From the NCBI GenBank assembly GCA_022799355.1, contig JAAWOG010000008.1, forward strand, positions 1-64,000: 64,000 bases of DNA. The letters are read 5' to 3'. The stretch is from Lachnospiraceae bacterium (lineage in GTDB: Bacteria; Bacillota; Clostridia; Lachnospirales; Lachnospiraceae). Position numbers and translations under genes: made by a program. The notes beneath the pieces are model-generated. The model was given only the letters and a program-made list of their open reading frames with translations. It made no database searches and had not been told where the DNA came from. Shown piece by piece: positions 54,746 to 63,625 of this stretch. Within the stretch, counting starts at the first letter, position 1, and every line of letters begins with the position of its first letter.

Positions 54746-56113
54746 ATGGATCATCAGAAATTTTCAGAAATCACCCCGGAACTGATTCGCCTTGCAACGC
54801 TGAGTGAAGACGCGGATATCATCGATACCGCCCTCTTTACCCAATATGATGTCAAGCGGGGGCTTCGCGACTTAAACGGCAAGGGCGTCCTCGCAGGCCT
54901 GACCACCATCTCCGATGTCAGAGCCACCGAAATGATCAACGGCGAGTCCCATCCTGCCCACGGCCGCCTGTTCTACAGAGGCTATGATGTAAAAGATCTG
55001 GTACACGGCTTCACTTCCGAAAACCGTTTCGGCTTTGAGGAGGTGACTTACCTTCTGCTCTTTAATAAGCTGCCGAACGAACAGGAACTCAAAACATTTC
55101 AGGAACTGCTCTCAGGCTACAGGAGCCTTCCCACCAGCTTTGTGCGGGATATTATTATGAAAGCCCCCAGCAAGGATATGATGAATACGCTGGCAAGGAG
55201 CGTCCTGACCATGTATTCCTACGATGACCGCGCCGATGATACATCGCTGCCCAACGTACTGCGGCAGTGCCTGCAGCTCATCAGCATTTTCCCGCTGCTT
55301 ACGATCTACGGCTATCAGGCTTACAGCCATTATCATGACGGCAACAGCCTCTATATCCATCAGCCCCAGCCTCATCTTTCCGCGGCGGAAAATATTTTAC
55401 ATATCCTGCGGCCTGACAGCCAGTATACCCAGCTCGAAGCAAGGATTCTGGATGTGGCTCTGGTACTGCATATGGAACACGGCGGCGGTAACAACTCCTC
55501 CTTCACTACCCATGTGGTGACTTCTTCCTTAGCGGACACCTACTCTGTGATTGCGGCAGCCATCGGTTCCTTAAAAGGTCCCCGTCACGGCGGCGCCAAT
55601 ATCAAAGTGGTCCGGATGTTTGATGAGATGATGTCCCTTTTAAAAGACTGGGAAGACGAAGAAGAAGTGGCGGCTTACCTGAAAAAACTGCTGCATAAAG
55701 AAGCCTTCGACCACGCGGGACTGATTTACGGTGTGGGACATGCCGTCTACTCAAAATCCGATCCGAGGGCCGTTATTTTCAAGAATTTCGTAGAAAAACT
55801 TTCTGTGGAAAAGGGACTTGAGAAAGAATTTAATCTGTACTCTCTCGTGGAAAAACTTGCGCCCCAGGTCATCGCAGAGGAGCGCCAGATCTACAAGGGC
55901 GTCAGCGTCAACGTAGACTTCTACTCCGGCTTCGTGTATAAAATGCTTGGCCTTCCCCAGGAGCTGTTCACCCCTATCTTCGCGATCGCACGTATCGTCG
56001 GATGGAGCGCTCACCGTATGGAAGAGCTGGCAAACAACGGGAAAATCATCCGTCCGGCTTATAAACCCATCGGATATGATAAAAAATACGCGGAAATGGA
56101 AGGCAGAAAATAA
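54746..56113 (+). CDS. gltA: Citrate synthase (Si type)
   Basis: GltA condenses acetyl-CoA and oxaloacetate to citrate. The 455-residue protein has the family motifs: HPAHGRLFYRGYDVKDLV near the N-terminus, LHMEHGGGNNSSFTTHVVTS (catalytic His region), GPRHGGANIKV and GVGHAVYSKSDPRA (second His), and VNVDFYSGFVYKMLGLP. AAAGGAG precedes the ATG at 54746 by 10 bp; the open frame upstream is leader. In strict anaerobes this enzyme starts the oxidative branch toward glutamate. The Re-citrate-synthase-like gene at the left end of the window may do the same reaction with opposite stereochemistry. Confidence 0.96.
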   Translation: MDHQKFSEITPELIRLATLSEDADIIDTALFTQYDVKRGLRDLNGKGVLAGLTTISDVRATEMINGESHPAHGRLFYRGYDVKDLVHGFTSENRFGFEEVTYLLLFNKLPNEQELKTFQELLSGYRSLPTSFVRDIIMKAPSKDMMNTLARSVLTMYSYDDRADDTSLPNVLRQCLQLISIFPLLTIYGYQAYSHYHDGNSLYIHQPQPHLSAAENILHILRPDSQYTQLEARILDVALVLHMEHGGGNNSSFTTHVVTSSLADTYSVIAAAIGSLKGPRHGGANIKVVRMFDEMMSLLKDWEDEEEVAAYLKKLLHKEAFDHAGLIYGVGHAVYSKSDPRAVIFKNFVEKLSVEKGLEKEFNLYSLVEKLAPQVIAEERQIYKGVSVNVDFYSGFVYKMLGLPQELFTPIFAIARIVGWSAHRMEELANNGKIIRPAYKPIGYDKKYAEMEGRK

Positions 56114-56122
56114 AGATATGGA

Positions 56123-56164
56123 TCACAAATTCCCCGGACGCTCCTGCTTCCGGGGGATTTGTGA
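56123..56164. terminator. Hairpin between gltA and the convergent helical-protein gene
   Basis: TCACAAATTCCCCGGA and TCCGGGGGATTTGTGA form a 16-bp stem (one G-U) with a 10-nt loop, 10 bp after gltA. It is close to the convergent stop at 56181. No long T-run follows on either strand, but the stem is very stable. Confidence 0.65.
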
Positions 56165-56180
56165 CAGCCGCCGTTTCTTT

Positions 56181-57425
56181 TTATTCCGCCGTCAGGCACT
56201 TTTCATAAAACATCTTCAGCTCTTTATAGTGAAAACTTTTTCTTGCTTCCGCCATCTTCTCTCCGATTTCATCCGCCAGCTTTTCAAAATATTCCGCCGC
56301 TTCCAGGCAGCCGAGGCTTCTCCCTTCCTCCCCCGAAGCGCCTCCGCACTCTTCTTTCCTCTCCTGGCTCTCCGCTGCCGCACTTTCCTCCCCGAGGCTT
56401 ATCTTTACCCTTTCAATCCCCTGCTTTTGAAGCAGTCTGAAATAAAAATGCCAGCATAAAAACCAGTGCATCGCATCCAGCGGCGTTGCCCTTTTCTCTC
56501 TCCAGTTTCTCTCATCGTCCTGCGCCACCCGAATCTCCTCATCCAACCGGGACAGATCCTTAGCCAGCACATGAAAAAGTGCATCATAGGTTATGATCTC
56601 TCCCTCTATGGGATGTGCATAGAACTCCCGCCATGTCTCAAATATTTTATGGAACATTTCACATTTTCCGTAGTTGAGGCAGTACGCCAGCGCCTCCTGC
56701 ACCAGCGACTCTTCGTTCGCTTGTTCGCACATATTATAACACCAGCGGTACTTTTTCGGTATCTCTCTCCTGCTCACGCTGTAAATCAGCTCGCATACCA
56801 TATCATAATCATCCAGATACACATAGTATTTCAACATAGGCCTCACATAAAAGCAGACATAACACCAGCTTCCGTAATCCGCAGATTCCAGTTTCTTTTT
56901 TATTGTCCCGGCAAACTCCTGATCCCGCTGAAGCAGCGCCACCTTCATCAGCAGCCCATAACTTCCCCTGTTCCAGTCCGTGCCGTATTTTTCATCACTC
57001 TCCAAAAAGATCCCGAGCATCTGCTCTATCTTTTCATCGTTGATCTGAGGATAATTCATATAAAATGCCAATATCCTGACGGCGGTATCCACATAAAACT
57101 CCCTGCCGAAGCGGGTGGTCTCCTCCGCCAGATGCTCCCTGTGTGCCTGGTGAAACATCTCCGAAAGCTGAAAGGCATACCGGATATCAGAGATACCGTC
57201 CCGCGTGACATACCAGAAGGTTTTTGCCATCACATAAAAATATGCCCTCCAGTCTCTGACTTCCTTCGCCCGCGCAAGAATCCGTTTTAAAAGAGGCACC
57301 AATGTCAACACATTGTCATCCCAGCTTGAATAATCTCCCGTCGTCAAATCGTTTGCCCTGCGGACCATCCCCCAGAGTTTATCATCCTCCACATATTTTT
57401 TATCATCAAAACTCTCCAGAATCAT
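56181..57425 (-). CDS. Helical-repeat-like partner of the Hsp90 protein, unknown function
   Basis: I recognise no named family in this 414-residue protein. It is almost entirely helical and resembles TPR or other alpha-solenoid proteins: repeated phrases such as RAYFYVMAKTFWYVTRDG, YVDTAVRILAFYMNYPQ and WCYVCFYVRPMLKYYVYLDD alternate aromatic and leucine residues. An acidic low-complexity loop lies near 345-370 (EESAAAESQERKEECGG). It has no signal peptide. Its ATG overlaps the Hsp90-like stop by ATGA, so the two are translationally coupled and probably bind each other. Unusually rich in Trp, Tyr and Phe. Confidence 0.75.
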   Translation of the reverse strand: MILESFDDKKYVEDDKLWGMVRRANDLTTGDYSSWDDNVLTLVPLLKRILARAKEVRDWRAYFYVMAKTFWYVTRDGISDIRYAFQLSEMFHQAHREHLAEETTRFGREFYVDTAVRILAFYMNYPQINDEKIEQMLGIFLESDEKYGTDWNRGSYGLLMKVALLQRDQEFAGTIKKKLESADYGSWCYVCFYVRPMLKYYVYLDDYDMVCELIYSVSRREIPKKYRWCYNMCEQANEESLVQEALAYCLNYGKCEMFHKIFETWREFYAHPIEGEIITYDALFHVLAKDLSRLDEEIRVAQDDERNWREKRATPLDAMHWFLCWHFYFRLLQKQGIERVKISLGEESAAAESQERKEECGGASGEEGRSLGCLEAAEYFEKLADEIGEKMAEARKSFHYKELKMFYEKCLTAE

Positions 57426-59233
57426 ATCTCTTCCCCCAGTCCATACTCTACAAGGCGGATCAGCCCCCTGTTTAAAATATCCATCTCCTTCTCCCCCAGC
57501 GTATAATGCCCGGCAAGCATCGCATGAACATACAAAACCTCTATCATCGTCCGCCTGATTCCTTCCTCCTGTGCCTGCGCAAGACGCCTGAGCAGCGGAT
57601 TTTTTCCGTTCAGATACAGTTTTGTGCCATAGCTGTCATCAGCCTGCGCAAAATGCCCCGGATCAAATTCCTCCAAAAAAGCGGAAAAACTGCTCTCCGT
57701 CACAAAACCGCCCAACATATCATCGACTCCCGGCACATAAAAAGCGGGGGACCTGGGCGGATCAAACTGTTTTAAAACGGCGCTGCAGCCCATGGGCTTT
57801 AACACGGAAGCCGCCGTATCCATCAGCCCTCTCAGTTCCTCCCTGACTTCTTCATCCGGCTCCTCCAAAAGTTCTCCGTAGCACGCCTCATCAAACAACA
57901 GCAGCCCGGTATCAGGATGATAACGCTTTAAAAGCTGCAAAAGCTTCGCGTCATAGATATATCCGGCATTGACCAAAATCCCCGTATTGCCGCCAATCAG
58001 GGCATATGCCCTCCGGTAATCGTCCACATCCACACAATAATATACCAGCGACCTTTTTGCCGCCTCCAGAATCTGGAACCCGGTCAGCCTCCCTTTATTC
58101 GATGAAAAGGTGAGAAACTGGAAAAACAGTTTGTAAATCTTCTCATTCTCCACGGCAAGGGATTTGATTGCCACATTATGTACCGAAGAAAGCCTTTTCA
58201 GCATATCGACATCATACAGAGAAAGCGCCACAAAATACTCAAAAATACTTTTCTCGATATCTCCTCTCGCCTGTGAAAGCCTGAAATCCGACACAAAACC
58301 TTCCCGCGACGCCATCGGCGTCAGATTCTCCGCAGCCAGAATGCACCTCGTAAAAAATGCCCATTTCGGAACCAGATCTTTTCCGTCCTCCGTGATCAGC
58401 ATATCCTTCAAAAAGATTTTATGCTGCCCGGCTGACGCCGCGCTCCTCTCCCTCCCGGAAATAAAAGCATATCCCGTCAGTCCATCTCCCTTAACCGGCA
58501 CCACGCCAAAAAATGTTTCATCAAATATCAGTTCTCCGAACCGCAGAATTTCCTCATTGCTGCAAAAAGACTGCCGCCATGGGATAAAGGCGTCATTGAT
58601 GCGCCGCTCGCCCCCATCTCCCGCAAAGTCCACCGGAATCTGCAGCAAAAAGCCATACTCCTTCAGCAGCTGGATCACTTCCTCCTCATGGTATCTTACC
58701 GCCGTCCTTCCCTTTAGGGAGAGAATCACCTCCGTCCCTACGGGCAGCTCCTGCTCTTCCTTACTCACCTGATAAGTGCCGTCGCTCCTTCCAAGCCAAG
58801 CGTAACCTGTCTCTTCCTTTATGGACCGGCTTCTCACTACGATCTCATCCGACACAAGAAAGCAGGACAACAGCCCGATCCCAAACTGACCGATAAAGTT
58901 GCCTCTCACCACATCGCCCCGTTTGGATGATTGTCCGATCACGGACAAAAATGTATGGATCTCTTCCTTTGTCAGCCCGATTCCGTTATCCGTAAAAGTG
59001 AGCCGCGCGCTGTTCTTTTTCTCCCTGTGGTATGTGATCCTGATCTGTGCCTCTTTAAAATCCGGCTCCGCCGCCCTTCTGGCTTCTATGGCGTCCACCG
59101 CATTCTGCAAAAGTTCCCGCAGAAATACATCGGAGCTGGAATAAAGATTTTCGCTGAGCAGACGGATAATCCCCCGCAGATCTACCTGAAAGCTGTAATC
59201 TTCCGTTTTTTTCGTATTTTTTTTGTTTTCCAT
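57422..59233 (-). CDS. Hsp90 (HtpG)-family protein
   Basis: The 603-residue protein has the GHKL ATPase fold at the N-terminus. VFLRELLQNAVDAIEARR is the N-box, FTDNGIGLTKEEI the G1 box and GNFIGQFGIGLLSCFLVSD the G2 region. A middle domain (about 230-480) and a C-terminal part follow. E. coli HtpG has 624 residues, but wording at key sites differs (ELLQNAVDA instead of ELISNASDA; GIGLLSCFLV instead of GVGFYSAFLV), so this is a divergent member. It begins at the ATG at 59233, after GGGGAG. Its downstream neighbour overlaps by 4 bp. Role: chaperone, or an Hsp90-like ATPase specialised for a partner. Confidence 0.9.
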   Translation of the reverse strand: MENKKNTKKTEDYSFQVDLRGIIRLLSENLYSSSDVFLRELLQNAVDAIEARRAAEPDFKEAQIRITYHREKKNSARLTFTDNGIGLTKEEIHTFLSVIGQSSKRGDVVRGNFIGQFGIGLLSCFLVSDEIVVRSRSIKEETGYAWLGRSDGTYQVSKEEQELPVGTEVILSLKGRTAVRYHEEEVIQLLKEYGFLLQIPVDFAGDGGERRINDAFIPWRQSFCSNEEILRFGELIFDETFFGVVPVKGDGLTGYAFISGRERSAASAGQHKIFLKDMLITEDGKDLVPKWAFFTRCILAAENLTPMASREGFVSDFRLSQARGDIEKSIFEYFVALSLYDVDMLKRLSSVHNVAIKSLAVENEKIYKLFFQFLTFSSNKGRLTGFQILEAAKRSLVYYCVDVDDYRRAYALIGGNTGILVNAGYIYDAKLLQLLKRYHPDTGLLLFDEACYGELLEEPDEEVREELRGLMDTAASVLKPMGCSAVLKQFDPPRSPAFYVPGVDDMLGGFVTESSFSAFLEEFDPGHFAQADDSYGTKLYLNGKNPLLRRLAQAQEEGIRRTMIEVLYVHAMLAGHYTLGEKEMDILNRGLIRLVEYGLGEEI

Positions 59234-59306
59234 ATGCATTACTCCCCGCCATTTCACTGCTTTTCTCTCAGTATAACACACAAATTACGGGGATTCTACC
59301 AAAAGT

Positions 59307-59350
59307 AAAACCTGTAAGATCCGGTATGGTTTCCGGACCTTACAGGTTTT
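59307..59350. terminator. Bidirectional terminator after the GerA-like gene
   Basis: AAAACCTGTAAG(A/G)TCCGG pairs with its reverse complement over about 18 bp with an 8-nt loop. TTTT follows the stem on both strands. It lies 38 bp after the germination gene stop and before the Hsp90-like gene on the minus strand, so it separates the two transcripts. Confidence 0.85.
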
Positions 59351-59387
59351 GTATGAATCATTGCAATGATAGTATAATCCTGCTGCC

Positions 59388-60845
59388 TTACTTCCCTGCC
59401 GCCTCCTGTCTCACCCGGATAAAGCGCTTCCACAACGTACCGATACCGCCCGGCCCGAAGGGATTGATATAGCTTCTTCCTGTGATCGTTTTGTTTGCCG
59501 CAATTGAAATAATAAAGAACAGAACGCCCGCAGCATAGCCGAAAACGCCGGCAATCCCGGTCAGGATCAGGGTGATGATCCGCATAAATTTCAGCGCATA
59601 GCCCAATTCATAGTTGGACTGTGTATAGTTGGCGATTGCCACGAACGCCATGTACAGCATAATTTCACTATTGAACCATCCGGACTTAACCGCAAATTCC
59701 CCCAGCACAATACCTGCCGTTACACTTAAGGGTGTACTTAACATATTCGGCGTATTTACCGCCGCCAGCTTCAGCCCATCCAGTGACAGCTCCAATATCA
59801 GAAACTGAAAGATCACCGGTACATTCACATCATCGGCGATGGCAATAAACGAAAGCCACTCCGGCAGCCACTCCGGGTACATCGTAAGGAGTAGAAAGGT
59901 AGGCGTCAGCAGATAGGTGATCACGCCGATAATAGTCCTCGAAAACCGCAGGTAAGTCCCCGTAATCGGCGGAAAATAATAATCGTCCGCCTCCTCCGTC
60001 ATGTCAAAAATGGAGACGGGAAGGATCATCGCCGAAGGAGAATTATCTACAAAGATAATAATATTACCTTCCAGTATATGAGCCGCCGCCGTGTCCGGGC
60101 GCTCCGTATATTTGAACTTCGGAAACGGATTAAACCATTTTCCCTGGTACAAACACTCCGCCAGGCTTTCCTGATTCATCGTCAGAGCGTCGATATGAAT
60201 ATTCTGAATCCTGTTCTTTACCTGGCAGAGCAGCTTACGATCCACTCTGTCATCCATATAACAGACCGCAATATCCGTCTTAGAGCTCTCCCCCGCCCTC
60301 ATCATCTCCATCCGCAGTTTCGGGCTCCTGATACGCCTGCGTACAAGCGCCGTATTAAAGACGATGGTCTCCACAAAACCATCCTTTGATCCCCGTAGCG
60401 CCTTCTCCTTCTCCGGCTCGGAAACACCTCTTGCCGGATAGGTCCTGCTGTCGATCAGAAGGCATTTATCAAACCCTTCCAGCATCAGAATCGTCTGCCC
60501 CGACATCAGCGCCGTTATAATTTCATCCCAGGTCTTTCCCAGATCCGCCTCAATCGTGGGCAGAAATTCTTTTGACATCCCATGGGCATCCGCCGGAATA
60601 TCCTCCGGTTTCAACCCGATAAAATACTGCAGCAGTTTCTGCATCAACTCATCCTTGCAGAATCCGTCCACAAAAAACAGACAGGCATCCCTTCCGCCTA
60701 TCCGTATCACCCTGTAAACAATATCATAACTGATATCCGGCGCCAGAATCTCCTTCATCACTGCCAGATTTTCCTTAAAATCCGCAGTCATTTCCTTTCC
60801 TGTCTGCTTCGTCGGATATAATATTTCCTGATCTTTTTCGTTCAT
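59388..60845 (-). CDS. GerA/SpoVAF-family spore germination protein
   Basis: The 485-residue protein has the GerA family layout: a soluble N-terminal part (about 1-290; LLIDSRTYPARGVSEPEKEK, GSKDGFVETIVFNTALVRRR) and then five to six membrane helices (TIIGVITYLLTPTFLLLTMY and following), ending in a basic cytoplasmic tail. RSYINPFGPGG near the end is typical. GerA A-subunits form nutrient-gated ion channels in the spore inner membrane; SpoVAF is a close relative linked to DPA release. No gerB or gerC lies nearby, which favours the SpoVAF-like or solo form. AGGAG precedes the ATG at 60845. Confidence 0.93.
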   Translation of the reverse strand: MNEKDQEILYPTKQTGKEMTADFKENLAVMKEILAPDISYDIVYRVIRIGGRDACLFFVDGFCKDELMQKLLQYFIGLKPEDIPADAHGMSKEFLPTIEADLGKTWDEIITALMSGQTILMLEGFDKCLLIDSRTYPARGVSEPEKEKALRGSKDGFVETIVFNTALVRRRIRSPKLRMEMMRAGESSKTDIAVCYMDDRVDRKLLCQVKNRIQNIHIDALTMNQESLAECLYQGKWFNPFPKFKYTERPDTAAAHILEGNIIIFVDNSPSAMILPVSIFDMTEEADDYYFPPITGTYLRFSRTIIGVITYLLTPTFLLLTMYPEWLPEWLSFIAIADDVNVPVIFQFLILELSLDGLKLAAVNTPNMLSTPLSVTAGIVLGEFAVKSGWFNSEIMLYMAFVAIANYTQSNYELGYALKFMRIITLILTGIAGVFGYAAGVLFFIISIAANKTITGRSYINPFGPGGIGTLWKRFIRVRQEAAGK

Positions 60846-60945
60846 ACTCCGCTCCTGTCAGAAAACGGCATATCTGCCGCTTTTTTCTATCCTTAGTATG
60901 AACCGCCGATCAGGAAATTATACGGCCATTTTTATTTACCGCACC

Positions 60946-61386
60946 TTATATTCCGGTACTGCCAAATCCCCCTCTGTCTTCGCCCTCCATATGCTCCACT
61001 TCCTCAAACACGATCTGAGGCTGGTTCTCCATAATACGGAACTGCGCGATCCTGTCGTTTACATGGATCTCGGTATCTCTCACCGCATATACGGGCATTC
61101 TCCAGATATCGTTCTCCCCGCAATAACAGCAGTCGATCACGCCATAGCTGTTCGCCTGTAAAATGCCGAAATTCCGAAACGTAGAACTTCTCGGCACAAC
61201 ATGCGCCTCATACCCCTCCGGAATCTTCACCGAAATCCCAAAACTGATCAGCCGGTATTCCCCGGCTTTCAACGAAACATCCTCCGCTGCCCTTAAATCG
61301 ATCCAGTCGCTCTTTCCGTCAATATATCGCAGCTTTTCAATCTCTTTCACATGATATTTTATCTGTAAAGTCTCCTGTCTCTTCAT
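60946..61386 (-). CDS. dut: dUTP diphosphatase (dUTPase)
   Basis: The 146-residue trimeric dUTPase hydrolyses dUTP to dUMP and keeps uracil out of DNA. Family motifs are visible in order: DWIDLRAAED (motif 1), VVPRSSTFRNFGI (motif 2), NSYGVIDCCYCGE (motif 3, with the catalytic Asp), RIAQFRIM (motif 4) and the Gly-rich RGGFGSTGI (motif 5). Motif 3 lacks the usual Tyr-Arg wording but is otherwise intact. The ATG at 61386 follows AGGAG and overlaps the nrdG stop by 4 bp, so the two nucleotide-metabolism genes are coupled. Confidence 0.93.
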   Translation of the reverse strand: MKRQETLQIKYHVKEIEKLRYIDGKSDWIDLRAAEDVSLKAGEYRLISFGISVKIPEGYEAHVVPRSSTFRNFGILQANSYGVIDCCYCGENDIWRMPVYAVRDTEIHVNDRIAQFRIMENQPQIVFEEVEHMEGEDRGGFGSTGI

Positions 61387-61886
61387 AACCGCTCCTGTCT
61401 TTCCTGTAAAACCACCTGCCCGCACAGCAGGCTCCTCCTTACGTCAATCACTCTCTGATTAGCGCTTCCCCGCCAGTGCAGAAGATTATCTTTTTTCTCC
61501 TGTTCAAACCTGCCGTCCACCAGAATATCTATGTACCGCAGCACCTCAAGGTTTTGTATATCCTCCCAGACCTCCCCCGTATACAGCCAGATCGTTTTCT
61601 CCGGGAAGCGCGCTTTCAGCTCCTTCATATAAGAAGTCACTTCCTGCAGATTTTCCGGAAAAAGCGGATCACCGCCGGAGAATGTAATCCCCGAAATATA
61701 AGGCGCTCCCAGTTGCTGCTCTATCTCCCGTTTCGCCTCCTCATCAAAGATCAGCCCGTCATCCGGATTCCACGTAATCGGATTCTGACACCCCGGACAA
61801 TGATGTCTGCAGCCCGAAAGCCACAACACCACCCGCAGTCCGTCACCGTTTTTCATATCGTCCTTTGTAATATCATGGTATCGCAT
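61383..61886 (-). CDS. nrdG: Anaerobic ribonucleoside-triphosphate reductase activating protein
   Basis: NrdG is a radical SAM enzyme that makes the glycyl radical in NrdD. The 167-residue protein has the CxxxCxxC cluster motif in SGCRHHCPGCQNP (about residues 25-37) and the SAM-binding GGDPLFPENL (about 70-79). Size is typical. nrdD is not next to it in this window; the neighbours are dut (overlapping, downstream) and a HAD phosphatase (13 bp upstream). Grouping with dut fits shared control of deoxynucleotide pools in an anaerobe. Confidence 0.95.
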   Translation of the reverse strand: MRYHDITKDDMKNGDGLRVVLWLSGCRHHCPGCQNPITWNPDDGLIFDEEAKREIEQQLGAPYISGITFSGGDPLFPENLQEVTSYMKELKARFPEKTIWLYTGEVWEDIQNLEVLRYIDILVDGRFEQEKKDNLLHWRGSANQRVIDVRRSLLCGQVVLQERQERL

Positions 61887-61899
61887 ATCCTGCCTCTTG

Positions 61900-62568
61900 C
61901 TAATCCTGCGCCAGCTTCCGTATCAGTTCCGGCGTAAATTCCCGCAGTTCCCGGATCACAACTTTAGCCCGCTCCAGATTCTGGTTTCCCGAATCCGGAT
62001 TGTCAAGCCCCACACATACCATTCCTGCCGAAGTTGCCGCAATACTGCCGTTTTCGGAATCTTCCAGCACAATGCACTCTCCAGGCGCCGTGCCCAGCCT
62101 TCTCGCCGTATCCAGATAAATATCCGGCGCCGGCTTGGAATGCGCCACATTTTCCCCGCTGTTGATCACATGAAAATACTGCCTCACACCGATGTAATCC
62201 ATTGCCAGCTCTATAAAACTGACGGAAGAGGAGGAAGCGATTGCCAGTAAAAACCCTGCTTCGTGCAGATTCTTAAGCATTTCCTCCACCCCCGGCATTT
62301 TAGGAAAACCTTCCTCGGCTATCAGACGTTTCTTGACAGCCATTGCTTCCTCTTTCAGCTTTTTATCTTCCCGGAAATCGGCGCCGTAATTTTTGAAGAT
62401 CAGTTCCCGCAAAAACTCTTCCGTAGCGCCGATACAATCTTTGTACCCCTCATAATCGATCTCCACACCCCGATTATGAAAAACCTCTTTCCACATCCGA
62501 AAGTGCAGCGGCTCCGTATTGATCAAAACACCATCCATATCAAATAAAACTGCTTTGAACCGACTCAT
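61900..62568 (-). CDS. HAD-superfamily phosphatase (beta-phosphoglucomutase-like)
   Basis: The 222-residue enzyme has all four HAD motifs: FDMDGVLINTEPLH (nucleophile Asp, residues 9-22), ASSSSVSF (Ser), HSKPAPDIYLD (Lys) and LEDSENGSIAA (Asp). A helical cap lies between motifs I and II, the CbbY/beta-PGM type. These enzymes dephosphorylate sugar phosphates or isomerise beta-glucose-1-phosphate; the substrate here cannot be read. GGAGAA precedes the ATG at 62568. It lies 13 bp upstream of nrdG and may be cotranscribed. Confidence 0.9.
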   Translation of the reverse strand: MSRFKAVLFDMDGVLINTEPLHFRMWKEVFHNRGVEIDYEGYKDCIGATEEFLRELIFKNYGADFREDKKLKEEAMAVKKRLIAEEGFPKMPGVEEMLKNLHEAGFLLAIASSSSVSFIELAMDYIGVRQYFHVINSGENVAHSKPAPDIYLDTARRLGTAPGECIVLEDSENGSIAATSAGMVCVGLDNPDSGNQNLERAKVVIRELREFTPELIRKLAQD

Positions 62569-62642
62569 ATTTTCTCCATTTCATACTCCGGCAGCCGCCG
62601 CCAAACATACAGCCGCCATCCGTTGCAGGCGTCCATAAAAAA

Positions 62643-63434
62643 TTACGCTTCCACAATACTCTTCTTCGGACACTTCTCAATACAGGTACCGCAGCCGGTA
62701 CATTTCTCCGGATCAATTCTTGCATTGAAATTCTCCACCGCAATCGCCTCGGAAGGACAGTTTCTCTTACAGAGCCCGCAGCCGATACAAGCCACATCAC
62801 ATGCTTTCATCGCAACCGGTCCCCTGTCTTTGGAACTGCACGCCACCTGATATGGGGCATCATAAGGAATCAGAGAAATCAGCTTCTTCGGGCACGCCTC
62901 CACGCACTTCCCGCAGGCTTTGCACTTCTCCTTATCCACCACTGCCACCCCTTTTACCACATGGATCGCATCAAAAGGACATGCCTGCACACAACTGCCA
63001 TATCCAAGACAGCCATAATTACAGGTTTTCGGTCCGCCGTTCGGCACGAAGGAAAGCATACGGCAGTCTTCGATACCGGTGTATTCATAATCCACCTTCG
63101 CCTTATCACAGTCTCCCTGACACGCCACGAAAGCGACCATACGCCTGCTCTCACCGGCTTCCACTCCCATAATCTCAGATATCTTCTTCGCCACCGTTTC
63201 GCCGCCTACCGGGCACTGATTAACCGCCGCTTCTCCCTTTGCGATCGCTGCCGCCAGCCCCGAGCATCCCGCATAGCCGCAGCCGCCGCAGTTATTACCG
63301 GGCAGTGCCTCCAATACCGCAACTTCTTTTTCGTCCACCTGCACTTTAAATTTAATCGCAGCAACTCCGAGAAACAGACCGATAAACAGTCCGACTCCCC
63401 CCACTACAAGCATCGCAATGATAATACCTGACAT
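62643..63434 (-). CDS. rnfB: RnfB, iron-sulfur subunit of the Rnf complex (isolated copy)
   Basis: The 263-residue protein has an N-terminal membrane helix (MSGIIIAMLVVGGVGLFIGL) and the RnfB 4Fe-4S domain NNCGGCGYAGCSGLA (about residues 47-61). Several ferredoxin CxxCxxCxxxC sets follow: CVQACPF, CKACGKCVEACPK, CIGCGLCKRNCPS and CTGCGTCIEKCPK. RnfB passes electrons from ferredoxin to the Na+/H+-pumping Rnf complex. In clostridia the order is usually rnfCDGEAB; here no rnfA lies upstream, only an unrelated YD-repeat gene, so this may be an isolated or second copy. AGGAG precedes the ATG at 63434. Confidence 0.93.
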   Translation of the reverse strand: MSGIIIAMLVVGGVGLFIGLFLGVAAIKFKVQVDEKEVAVLEALPGNNCGGCGYAGCSGLAAAIAKGEAAVNQCPVGGETVAKKISEIMGVEAGESRRMVAFVACQGDCDKAKVDYEYTGIEDCRMLSFVPNGGPKTCNYGCLGYGSCVQACPFDAIHVVKGVAVVDKEKCKACGKCVEACPKKLISLIPYDAPYQVACSSKDRGPVAMKACDVACIGCGLCKRNCPSEAIAVENFNARIDPEKCTGCGTCIEKCPKKSIVEA

Positions 63435-63625
63435 AGTCTCCTCATTTCTGTACTGTTTTATGTATTACAAAAGCCTGCGGATACAGTACGCACACAGACT
63501 CCTCCGCATGAAAACCGAACGGAAACAACAATTTTCATCCACAGATATTTTATCACATATTTTGTGTTATGTAATCCCTTTTATTGAATGGAAGAAAAAA
63601 GATTTTCAGGGATTCCTTACGCATA

